Source: Reyranella sp. (GTDB lineage: Bacteria; Pseudomonadota; Alphaproteobacteria; Reyranellales; Reyranellaceae). Taken from it: DNA of 64,000 bases. Below, in pieces: positions 37,025 to 44,915 of the stretch; the stretch's first letter is position 1; each line of letters opens with the position of its first letter. The notes beneath the pieces are model-generated. The model ran no database searches. It worked only from the letters and a program-made list of their open reading frames with translations, and had not been told where the DNA came from. The stretch is from NCBI GenBank assembly GCA_019750135.1, contig JAIEOV010000002.1, positions 186,001-250,000 on the forward strand. The letters are read 5' to 3'. Position numbers and translations under genes: made by a program.

Positions 37025-38593
37025 ATGAACGTTTTACGGATTTTGACGCGTTTTGCAGCCTGCCTCGCCCTTTTGTGGGCAGTCCCGGCCGGCGCCCAGA
37101 CCTTGAAGATGGTCGCCCATTCCGACCTCAAGGTGCTCGATCCGATCTGGACCACGGCCTTCATCACCCGCAACCACGGCTACATGATCTACGACGTGCT
37201 GTTCGCGCGCGACGCCGATCTGCGCGTCCAGCCGCAAATGGTCGACAAGTATGATGTCTCGGCCGACAAGCTCACCTGGAAGTTCACCCTGCGCGACGGG
37301 TTGGAATGGCACGACGGCCAGCCGGTGACCGCCGAGGATTGCGTCGCCTCGATCAAGCGCTGGGCTGCGCGAGATGCGCTCGGCCAGCAGCTCATGGCGT
37401 CGGTCGGCGAACTGAAGGCCGACGATGCCAAGACCTTCACCATGACGCTGAAGCAGCCCTTCGGCCTGGTGCTGGACGCGTTGGGCAAGCCCTCCTCCAA
37501 CGTCCCCTTCATGATGCCCAAGCGCGTCGCCGAGACCGATCCGTTCAAGCAGATCGACGACTACACCGGCTCCGGCCCGTTCATCTTCAAGAAGGACGAG
37601 TGGAAGCCCGGCGAGAAGATCGTCTACGTCAAGAACACCAAGTACAAGCCGCGCGCCGAGCCACCCTCGATGCTCGCCGGCGGCAAGGTGGTGAAGGTCG
37701 ATCGCCTGGAATGGATCGCCATCACCGATCCGCTGACCGCGGTCAACGCGCTGACCCAGGGCGAGATCGACCTCATCGAAATTCCGGTGCCCGATCTCTT
37801 CCCGGTGCTCAAGGCCGACAAGAACATCTCGCTGTTCGGCTGGAACGCCCAGGGCAGCCAGATCATCATGCGCTTCAACCACCTCCATCCGCCGTTCAAC
37901 AACATCAAGGCGCGGCAGGCGGCGATGTACGCGATCGCCCAGGAGGACTTCCTCAAGGCGCAGGTCGGCGATCCCGAGATCTACCGAGTCTGCAACTCGC
38001 CGCTGGTCTGCGGCTCGCCCTACGAGAAGAACTACGGCGATCTGCTGGTGAAGCCCAACTTCGACAAGGCCCGCCAGCTCCTGAAGGAGAGCGGCTATGA
38101 CGGCACGCCGATCGTCATGATGCAGGCGACCGACCTGCAGTCGTCCAACCAGCTCCCGCCGGTCGCCAAGCAGGCGCTGGAGCGCGTGGGCTTCAAGGTC
38201 GATCTGCAGGCGATGGACTGGCAGACCGTGGTGTCGCGTCGCGCCAAGAAGGACGCGCCGGACAAGGGCGGCTGGAACATCTTCTTCACCACCACCGTCA
38301 CGGTCGACGCCGACAACCCGGCCAGCAACTCGTTCTCCAGCGGCGGCTGCGACAAGGCCTGGTTCGGCTGGCCGTGCGATCCGGAGATGGAGAAGCTGCG
38401 CGCCTCTTACGCCCGCGAGACCGACCCGGGCAAGCAGAAGGACATCGCCATGGCGGTGCAGGACCGCATCATGGACCAGGCGAGCTACATCGTGCTCGGC
38501 CAGTACAAGGCGTTCGGCGCTTACCGCAAGGACCGTGTCTCGGGCTGGCTCGCGGGCCCGGTACCCGTTATGTGGAACATCACCAAGAAGTAG
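37025..38593 (+). CDS. ABC transporter substrate-binding protein, family 5 (peptide/opine type), paralogue 1
   Basis: 522 residues. A signal peptide ends at PAGAQ (about residue 25). DPIWTTAFITRNHGYMIYDV, WKFTLRDGLEWHDGQPVTAE, GSGPFIFKKDEWKPGEKIVY and a C-terminal QYKAFGAYRKDRVSGW are family-5 features. The protein would bind a peptide, nickel or opine-like solute in the periplasm. No permease or ATPase gene is next to it. It is followed within 90 bases by a very similar but frameshifted copy, and a third related gene lies at 44.9 kb on the other strand. Confidence 0.92.
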   Translation: MNVLRILTRFAACLALLWAVPAGAQTLKMVAHSDLKVLDPIWTTAFITRNHGYMIYDVLFARDADLRVQPQMVDKYDVSADKLTWKFTLRDGLEWHDGQPVTAEDCVASIKRWAARDALGQQLMASVGELKADDAKTFTMTLKQPFGLVLDALGKPSSNVPFMMPKRVAETDPFKQIDDYTGSGPFIFKKDEWKPGEKIVYVKNTKYKPRAEPPSMLAGGKVVKVDRLEWIAITDPLTAVNALTQGEIDLIEIPVPDLFPVLKADKNISLFGWNAQGSQIIMRFNHLHPPFNNIKARQAAMYAIAQEDFLKAQVGDPEIYRVCNSPLVCGSPYEKNYGDLLVKPNFDKARQLLKESGYDGTPIVMMQATDLQSSNQLPPVAKQALERVGFKVDLQAMDWQTVVSRRAKKDAPDKGGWNIFFTTTVTVDADNPASNSFSSGGCDKAWFGWPCDPEMEKLRASYARETDPGKQKDIAMAVQDRIMDQASYIVLGQYKAFGAYRKDRVSGWLAGPVPVMWNITKK

Positions 38594-38680
38594 CGCATCG
38601 ACCTTCCGGAGGCCCGCGACGTTGGCACGGACATCGCATCGTGCTGCCGTCGTTTTCCAGCATCGGAAGGGTCTCAAAGT

Positions 38681-40272
38681 ATGTTGCGTATGCGTCAATG
38701 GGTGGCTCGCGCCGCCGCCTCGATCGGATTGGCGGCGGCCGCGGCCTGTGTGGTGGCCGGACCGGCGAGCGCACAGACCCTGCGAATGGTGTCCCACGCC
38801 GACATCAAGATCCTCGACCCTATCTGGACGACGGCGCTGATCACGCGCAACCACGGCTACATGGTCTACGACGTCCTGTTCGCCAAGGATGCCGACCTCT
38901 CAGGGTCCAGCCGCAGATGGCGGAGAAGTACGCCGTCTCCGACGACAAGCTCACCTGGACGATCACCCTGCGCGACGGGCTGGAGTGGAGCGACGGCACG
39001 CCGGTGACATCCGAGGACTGCATCGCCTCGATCAAGCGCTGGGCAGCACGCGACGGCTTCGGCCAGATCCTGCTCAAGGCCACCAGCGAGATCAAGGCGA
39101 TCGACGCCAAGACCTTCGCCATCGTGCTGAAGGAGCCGTTCGGCCTGGTGCTCGATGCGCTGGGCAAGCCGTCGTCGAACGTGCCCTTCATGATGCCCAA
39201 GCGCGTCGCCGAGACCGACCCCAACAAGCAGATCGAGGACTACACCGGCTCCGGCCCGTTCATGCTGAAGAAGGACGAGTGGAAGCCCGGCGAGAAGATC
39301 GTCTATGTGAAGAACCCCAAGTACAAGCCGCGCAACGAGCCGCCCTCGATGCTGGCCGGCGGCAAGGTCGCCAAGGTCGATCGCGTCGAATGGCTCGCCA
39401 TCCCCGACCCGGCCACCGCGGTGAACGCGCTGATGGCGGGCGAGATCGACCTGATCGAATCGCCCGTGCCCGATCTCTTCCCGATGCTGAAGGCCGACAA
39501 GAACATCGCCCTGTTCGGCTGGAACTCGCTCGGCAGCCAGATCATCATGCGTTTCAACACGCTCCATCCGCCCTTCAACAACGTGAAGGCGCGGCAGGCG
39601 GCGATGTGGGCGCTGGCGCAGGAAGACCTGATGCGCGCCCAGGTCGGAGATCCCGAGATCTACAAGGTCTGCAACGCGCCGTTCGTCTGCGGCACCAAGT
39701 ACGGCAAGGAATACGGCGACCTTCTCATCAAGCCCAACCTCGAGAAGGCGCGCGCCCTCCTGAAGGAGAGCGGCTACGACGGCACGCCCGTCGCCATGCT
39801 GCAGCAGACCGACCTGCAGTCCTCTAACCAGGTCCAGGCCGTCGCCAAGCAGCAGCTCGAGAAGGCCGGCTTCAAGATCGACCTCCTGCCCATGGACTGG
39901 CAGACGGTGGTGTCGCGCCGCGCCCGCCGCGAAGCGCCGGCGCAGGGCGGCTGGAACATCTTCTTCACCACCAACATCACCCTCGATCTCGACAATCCCG
40001 GCACCAACGCCTACGCCGCCGGGACCTGCGAGAAGGCCTGGTTCGGCTGGCCGTGCGATCCGGAGATCGAGGTGCTGCGCGCGGCGTTCATCCGCGAGAG
40101 CGACCCGGCCAAGCAGAAGGAGCTGGGCTACGCCATCTCCGATCGCCTGATCGACCAGGGCTTCTACGCCCCAGTCGGCCAGTACAAGGCCTTCGGCGCC
40201 TACCGCAGCGACCGCCTGTCCGGCTGGCTGGCGGGCCCGGTGCCGGTCTTGTGGAACATCAGCAAGAAGTAG
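38681..40272 (+). pseudogene. Family-5 substrate-binding protein, paralogue 2, frameshifted near its N-terminus
   Basis: The signal peptide and first about 70 residues (MLRMRQWVARAAASIGLAAA to FAKDADL) are in one frame. From 38902 on the matching continuation RVQPQMAEKYAVSDDKLTW lies in another. Compared with paralogue 1 (DADLRVQPQM) there are two surplus bases in CTCTC at 38897-38901, consistent with a CT dinucleotide duplication. The remaining 455 residues are intact and align with paralogue 1 essentially without gaps. Read as repaired it would be 529 residues. Either a recent pseudogene, a phase-variable repeat, or a sequencing slip. Confidence 0.85.
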
Positions 40273-40335
40273 GTTGCCGCCATCCGGCAGGCCGCCGCGC
40301 CTGCCGGATGGCATCTTCCCCAACAAGTCGATGCC

Positions 40336-40920
40336 TCACGCCGCCTTGGCCAGCGGCTCCTCGCGCCAGCGGCTTGCCGATTCGGCGACGCGCCTGCCCA
40401 GCGCCTCCATGGTGCGGAAGTCGGAGGCGGCGATGCCCTCGACGCCCTGATCGGCATTGGCCTGCGCCATCGCTCCGACCGACGCGCCCAGCCGATTGAG
40501 ATCCTCGGCCGAACCCTTCGAGTGATTGAAGCCCGGCGGCAGGCCGAGGCCGACCCACACCATGCCGTGCTGAAGGGCGAGCGTCAGGAGCTGGTAGAGC
40601 GTGTTGTGCTTGTCGCCGTTCCATGACGCCGAGGCGGTAAAACCGGCGGCGAGCTTGTTGCGCCACGCCCCTTCCATCCAACGCTTGGACGTCCAGTCCT
40701 TGAACCTGGCGAACTCGGCCGACACGCCGCCCATGTAGGTCGGGCTGCCGAAGACGATGGCATCGGCGCCGTCGAGCTCCGCCTGCCGCGCCTCTGCCTC
40801 GGCGACGGGCACCAGGCTGACCTTGGTGTCGGGAACTGCTTCGGCGCCCTTCGCGACGGCCTCGGCCAGGGCCTGGGTATGGCCAAATCCCGAGTGATAG
40901 ACGATGGCGATGATACTCAT
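40336..40920 (-). CDS. Flavodoxin-fold NAD(P)H:quinone oxidoreductase (WrbA-like)
   Basis: 194 residues, AAAGGATTGGAAGAG before the ATG. IIAIVYHSGFGHTQALAEAV is the FMN phosphate loop, AIVFGSPTYMGGVSAEFARF the second FMN loop, and AAGFTASASWNGDKHNTLYQ the WrbA-like third loop. Such proteins reduce quinones by two electrons. Diverges from the HxlR gene across 132 bases with a palindromic site, the usual arrangement for a redox- or quinone-sensing regulator and its target. Confidence 0.9.
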   Translation of the reverse strand: MSIIAIVYHSGFGHTQALAEAVAKGAEAVPDTKVSLVPVAEAEARQAELDGADAIVFGSPTYMGGVSAEFARFKDWTSKRWMEGAWRNKLAAGFTASASWNGDKHNTLYQLLTLALQHGMVWVGLGLPPGFNHSKGSAEDLNRLGASVGAMAQANADQGVEGIAASDFRTMEALGRRVAESASRWREEPLAKAA

Positions 40921-40940
40921 GGCTCTTCCAATCCTTTGAT

Positions 40941-40977
40941 TCAACTAGAGAAAATGCCTTAAAATTTCTCCAGTTGA
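40941..40977. promoter_or_regulatory. Inverted repeat in the flavodoxin/HxlR divergent region (candidate operator)
   Basis: CAACTAGAGAAA (40942-40953) and TTTCTCCAGTTG (40965-40976) are near-perfect inverted arms (one mismatch) with an 11-base AT-rich spacer. Arm centres are 23 bases apart, about two helical turns. It lies about 20 bases upstream of the flavodoxin start. Binding by HxlR is inferred from position. Confidence 0.6.
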
Positions 40978-41052
40978 TTAGGTTACAGTTAGTGACTGGA
41001 AAGATTTAGGGGGCGACCTATATATTCGCCAGTAGGTACCAATTCGTAACTC

Positions 41053-41448
41053 ATGGAAATTCCCATGGACGCCAAACATCTGCACGGCAAGGAGAGCGCC
41101 TCCTGCCCCATGGACTTCATCCTGCGCATGCTGATGGGGCCGTGGACGACGTACATCCTCTACAACCTCAAGACCCATGGTCCGCAGCGCTTCGGCGAGC
41201 TGAAGCGTCGCGTGGCTGGTATCTCGGCCAAGATGCTGACCGAGCGGCTGCGGACATTGGAAGGCGCTTCGCTCGTGCGGCGCGACTATGAAGCGACGAT
41301 CCCGCCCAAGGTGACCTATTCGCTGACCCAGCGTGGCCACGAGCTCGACGACGTTTTAGGCAAGCTTGCCGAGATCGGTATGCGCTGGGAAGCCGAGGAC
41401 GCCGCATTGCGTGCCGCTCGCGCAGCCGAGCTTAAGGCGGCGGAATAA
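41053..41448 (+). CDS. HxlR-family winged-helix regulator
   Basis: 131 residues. ESASCPMDFILRMLMGPWTT begins with the cysteine often used in redox-sensing HxlR proteins (near residue 18), and QRFGELKRRVAGISAKMLTE then LRTLEGASLVRRDYEATIPP then VTYSLTQRGHEL is the winged helix. An alternative ATG lies at 41065. It probably represses the divergent WrbA-like gene and releases on quinone or electrophile stress. Confidence 0.9.
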   Translation: MEIPMDAKHLHGKESASCPMDFILRMLMGPWTTYILYNLKTHGPQRFGELKRRVAGISAKMLTERLRTLEGASLVRRDYEATIPPKVTYSLTQRGHELDDVLGKLAEIGMRWEAEDAALRAARAAELKAAE

Positions 41449-41456
41449 TCATCGGC

Positions 41457-41478
41457 GCGCGGACCTGGAGGTCCGCGC
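41457..41478. repeat. Dispersed palindrome, single unit
   Basis: GCGCGGACCT-GG-AGGTCCGCGC, a perfect 10-base-arm palindrome identical in its core to the unit at 23539-23556. It fills the convergent gap between the hxlR-type gene and the binding-protein gene, again at a 3'-3' junction. Confidence 0.75.
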
Positions 41479-41482
41479 TCCG

Positions 41483-42511
41483 TTATTTCGGCACGTTGAA
41501 GTGCCCCTGGATGAAGCTGAGGTCGATGAACGACTTGGGATCGGCGTCGCGCGACACCTGACCCGTCGATTGCCAGAAGGCGACCTGCTTATAAATGTCG
41601 CCGACGTCGAGCCTGCCCTCGGGATCGATGAACGGCAGCCCGGCCGCGACCAGCGCCGGCGGCTGCTTCAGCACATTCGACAGGATGCCGATCATCTCGT
41701 CGTAGTTCGGGCCGGGCACCAGCTTGCCGTTGTCGCGCTTGCCGAACGCCTCGTGATAGGCCGCGGCGCCGCGGCGATAGCCGACCAGGAACTTCTCGAC
41801 CAGCGGCCGGCGCTCGGCGATGGTCTTGGGCGAGGTGAAGACCGCGCCGAGCTGCCACGGCACCTCGTCGCCGACATAGGCGATCGGCTTGCCGCTGCCC
41901 TCCGATTCGACCTGGCGGAAGGTCGTAATGGGGAACACCGCGGCATCGACCTGCCCGCCCTTGAAGGCCGCCACCATGTTGGGAATGGTCTGCAACGGCA
42001 CGATCGTCACGGTCTTCATGTCGACGCCGTGCTTGCGCGCCACGACCTCCAGCGAATAGTGGACCGACGAGCCGACCGTGGTCACGGCGACCCGCTTGCC
42101 CGACAGGTCCTTCACGTCGCGCAGGCCGGCATCCCACGCCGCGTTGGTGACGGCGATGACGTTGAGCTGATAGCCCGGCCGTTCGGCGCTCTGCGCCGCC
42201 ACGACCTTGAGGCCGCCCTTGGCGGCGAGATTGAAGAAGCCCGCGGTAAAGGCGGTCACGCCGAGATCGGCATCGCCCGAGACCACCGCCAGCGGGACCT
42301 GGGCTGCCGCCTGGAAGTCCTTCATCGTGAGCTCGAGGCCTGCTTCCTTGAACCAGCCTTTCTCCTGGGCGATGAAGATTGGCCCGGACGACGAGAGCTT
42401 GAGCAAGGCGATCGACGCCTTCGTCAGATCCTGCGCCCTTGCGGCCGGCGCCAGCGACAGCGCAGCCATGCCGGCGAGCGCGCCCCGGCGCGTCATGCGA
42501 TTGGAGAACAC
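41483..42511 (-). CDS. NitT/TauT-type (SsuA-like) substrate-binding protein
   Basis: 342 residues from a GTG that has GGGAGG upstream; an ATG at 42496 is weaker. The signal NRMTRRGALAGMAALSLAPA has an RR pair, so Tat or Sec export. ASIALLKLSSSGPIFIAQEK, GWFKEAGLELTMKDFQAAAQ and DADLGVTAFTAGFFNLAAKG are typical of the aliphatic sulfonate/nitrate/thiamine-precursor binding group. No permease or ATPase adjoins it. It diverges, 49 bases apart, from the FAD oxidoreductase gene, which may act on the imported compound. Confidence 0.88.
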   Translation of the reverse strand: MFSNRMTRRGALAGMAALSLAPAARAQDLTKASIALLKLSSSGPIFIAQEKGWFKEAGLELTMKDFQAAAQVPLAVVSGDADLGVTAFTAGFFNLAAKGGLKVVAAQSAERPGYQLNVIAVTNAAWDAGLRDVKDLSGKRVAVTTVGSSVHYSLEVVARKHGVDMKTVTIVPLQTIPNMVAAFKGGQVDAAVFPITTFRQVESEGSGKPIAYVGDEVPWQLGAVFTSPKTIAERRPLVEKFLVGYRRGAAAYHEAFGKRDNGKLVPGPNYDEMIGILSNVLKQPPALVAAGLPFIDPEGRLDVGDIYKQVAFWQSTGQVSRDADPKSFIDLSFIQGHFNVPK

Positions 42512-42560
42512 CCTGAAGCCTCCCGTTCTTCCTTGGCGCGGAGTATGGTCGGTTTCCGAA

Positions 42561-43835
42561 ATGAATCCCATCGATTGCGACGTTCTGGCCAGCGGCGGCG
42601 GAATGGCGGGAACCGTGGCCGCCATCGCCGCCGCCCGCCAAGGTGCGCGCACCGTGCTGTTCGAGCGCCATGGCTTCTTAGGCGGCGCGGCCACCGCCGG
42701 CGCCGTCGGCCAGTTCGTCGGCTGGGAGACACGGGCCGGCCGCCGCGTGATCGCCGGACTTGCCGAGGAGATCGTGCAGCGCCTGGAGGGGATGGGCGGC
42801 AGCAACGGCCACGGCCATTTCGTGATGTCGACCGGCCATCGCATGGACCGCGTCGAGTACGACACCGAGATCCTGAAGGTCGTGCTCGACGACATGGTGC
42901 ACGAGGCGGGCGTGCGCGTGCTGCTGCACAGCCAGCTTGCCCAGGTCAGCCGCCGCGGCCGCACCATCGGCTCGGCGACGGTGCTGACCAAGGGTGGCCT
43001 GCTCGAGGTGCGGGCGCGGCTCTTCATCGACAGCTCGGGCGACCTCGACCTGATGGCGCGCGCCGGCGCACCGTTCCTCGGCCTCGACGAGGGCGAGAGC
43101 CTGCAGCCCGCGACCATGATGTTCCGGCTGGGGCCGATCGACTTCGCCGCCTTCGACGGCATGAGCGCGGAGACCAAGGCCGCGATCGCCAACCGCGGCG
43201 TCGCCGAGGGTGCCTTGCCGCGCGCGGCGCTGCATTGCAGCCGCGTGCCGGGCGGCGACGACGGCTGGTTCAACGTCACCCGCCTTGCCATCGACGCCAG
43301 CGATCCCTTCGCCCTGTCGGACGGCGAGCGTGAAGGCCGCCGCCAGGCACTCGCCGCCGCCCGCTTCATCGCCGCCAACGTGCCGGGCTGCGCCAAGGCG
43401 CGGCTGGTTTCCTTCGCCCCGCAGCTCGGCATCCGCGAGACGCGCCGCATCGCCGGCCTCGCCACGCTGACGGCGGACGACCTGCGCAACGGTGCGGAGT
43501 TCATCGACACCATGGCGCTTGGCGCCTATCCGATCGACGTGCATCACACCGGCGACGCCAACATCACCTTCGAGGAGCTGGGGCCGGACCACGTCTATGC
43601 CCTGCCCTACCGCATCGCCGTGCCGCAGGGCTTCGACAATGCGCTGGTCGCCGGCCGCGGCCTGTCGGCCACGCACGAGGCGCACGGCGCCATCCGCGTC
43701 ATGCCGACGGCGATGGCCGTCGCCCAGGCCGTCGGCACCGCGGCGGCCCTGCTGGCCGCCTCCAACCAGCCGGCGGCGCAACTCGATCCGGCGACCTTGC
43801 GAGAGAAGCTGCGCGATCAGGGTGCGCTGTTGTAG
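42561..43835 (+). CDS. FAD-dependent oxidoreductase (FAD_oxidored/succinate-dehydrogenase-like flavoprotein)
   Basis: 424 residues. CDVLASGGGMAGTVAAIAAA then ARTVLFERHGFLGGAATAG is the dinucleotide-binding start, with the GGAATAG loop typical of the FAD_oxidored (pfam12831) group. EYDTEILKVVLDDMVHEAGV and the C-terminal FAD motif NALVAGRGLSATHEAHGAIR complete it. It oxidises an unknown small molecule. The flavin is probably non-covalent. Context with a binding protein suggests use of an imported solute. Confidence 0.87.
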   Translation: MNPIDCDVLASGGGMAGTVAAIAAARQGARTVLFERHGFLGGAATAGAVGQFVGWETRAGRRVIAGLAEEIVQRLEGMGGSNGHGHFVMSTGHRMDRVEYDTEILKVVLDDMVHEAGVRVLLHSQLAQVSRRGRTIGSATVLTKGGLLEVRARLFIDSSGDLDLMARAGAPFLGLDEGESLQPATMMFRLGPIDFAAFDGMSAETKAAIANRGVAEGALPRAALHCSRVPGGDDGWFNVTRLAIDASDPFALSDGEREGRRQALAAARFIAANVPGCAKARLVSFAPQLGIRETRRIAGLATLTADDLRNGAEFIDTMALGAYPIDVHHTGDANITFEELGPDHVYALPYRIAVPQGFDNALVAGRGLSATHEAHGAIRVMPTAMAVAQAVGTAAALLAASNQPAAQLDPATLREKLRDQGALL

Positions 43836-44122
43836 CGGCCAACGCCGCGAGTGAGCATGTCACGCAGGACCGACAGGTCGCTTAGAAGGTCACGTGCGGC
43901 ACAGTCGATCGCTGACACTGCATTTGGATCGTCAGGAGCCCTCGCCCAGCTGTGCGCGATTCTCCTCTCGACGACGTCGGTCTGGGCCACGATCCGGCCG
44001 ACCAGTCCCAGCAAGGGTACGACCTGCAATAGCGATGCATGATCCGACAGTGACGTCGTGTGCAGGGCAAGCTCGCTGAAGAGGCGCTCGCGATTCGCCA
44101 TCTGGCCCGGACGATCGAGCAC
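43817..44122 (-). CDS. Small hypothetical protein (uncertain)
   Basis: 101 residues from a GTG, or 94 from an ATG at 44101 (MANRERLFSELALH). No family is recognised. The sequence is mostly amphipathic helix (SLSDHASLLQVVPLLGLVGR, DLLSDLSVLRDMLTRGVGRY) with normal amino acid use, and it overlaps the flavoprotein gene tail to tail by 19 bases. The surrounding 600 bases are lower in GC and contain no other convincing gene. It may be a real short helical protein or chance. Confidence 0.4.
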   Translation of the reverse strand: MLDRPGQMANRERLFSELALHTTSLSDHASLLQVVPLLGLVGRIVAQTDVVERRIAHSWARAPDDPNAVSAIDCAARDLLSDLSVLRDMLTRGVGRYNSAP

Positions 44123-44436
44123 AGCCTTGCACAGCTCGTCTATTTGTCGAACGGGCGATCATTCACCCGTTGTCTTTTGTTTCTGTGCAGCAGCGGGAAA
44201 ATGTCCGGATACAAATATCGGAGAGTGACCCCGGCCGTTTTCAGGGACAATCGCGACGCAGGCTCTGCTGGCGAGCACGTCAGCCAGGTTGCTTGCCACA
44301 ACACATTGCGAGCGACGATGACCCGGCTGACTCATGAGGAGCCGCGCCAACTCTGTTGTTTCTGAATATTTCTCACCGCCTCGATCATCGAGGCGGTGAG
44401 CCGGACGGCGAAGCGCAACGTCCTGGTAGCGACGAT
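44123..44436. other. Gene-poor, lower-GC stretch
   Basis: No credible coding frame. Contains the palindrome described next. Some short frames (for example MSGYKYRRVTPAVFRDNRDA at about 44202) have unusual composition and could be remnants of a mobile element, but no transposase motif or terminal repeats can be shown. Confidence 0.35.
44372..44400. repeat. 29-base near-perfect palindrome
   Basis: Arms of 14 bases (CTCACCGCCTCGAT and ATCGAGGCGGTGAG) around a single C. It lies just beyond the 3' end of the SnoaL-like gene on the minus strand. No U-run follows on either strand. It could be a protein-binding site, a processing hairpin, or the end of a lost element. Confidence 0.7.
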
Positions 44437-44832
44437 CTAGCCGCGGAACGCCGCCGCAACCCGGGCCGTATCCTCGACGACGCGGAACGAGGTGATCTCG
44501 CCATTGCGTACGCCGAACACCATGGCCCAGTCGGCGGCGAAGGTGCGGCCCGTCGGCTTCGCCTTGCCGGTCCAGTGCCCGGTCGCCACAACCTCGTCGC
44601 CCGCCGGCAGCACGTGCTTTGGCTCCCAGGTCAGGACGTCGACCGCCGCGCCGATCCTGGTGAAGAAATCGCCTACCCCGTCGCGGCCCTTGTAGGCGCC
44701 GCCATAGGGGATTTCCGGCCCGCCGGCGTGACGCCAATCGACGTCGCTGCTGACCTTGGCCACGATGAAGCCCGCATCGCCGCGACCGAACGCGTCGAAG
44801 CAATCCCGGATCAGTCTCACATTGTCTGACAT
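44437..44832 (-). CDS. SnoaL-like NTF2-fold protein
   Basis: 131 residues, GGAGGGCAGGGC before the ATG. NVRLIRDCFDAFGRGDAGFI, IPYGGAYKGRDGVGDFFTRI and TGKAKPTGRTFAADWAMVFG are the landmark segments of the common SnoaL_2-like (polyketide cyclase related) family. Probably the last gene of the amidase operon, downstream of the binding-protein gene by about 83 bases. Reaction unknown. Confidence 0.83.
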   Translation of the reverse strand: MSDNVRLIRDCFDAFGRGDAGFIVAKVSSDVDWRHAGGPEIPYGGAYKGRDGVGDFFTRIGAAVDVLTWEPKHVLPAGDEVVATGHWTGKAKPTGRTFAADWAMVFGVRNGEITSFRVVEDTARVAAAFRG

Positions 44833-44915
44833 GCCCTGCCCTCCATTGTCTGGCCCGCCTGTTACGGCACGGCGGCGGCAATGGACGACGGCGGCCCTTT
44901 CACATGGCCGTGAGC

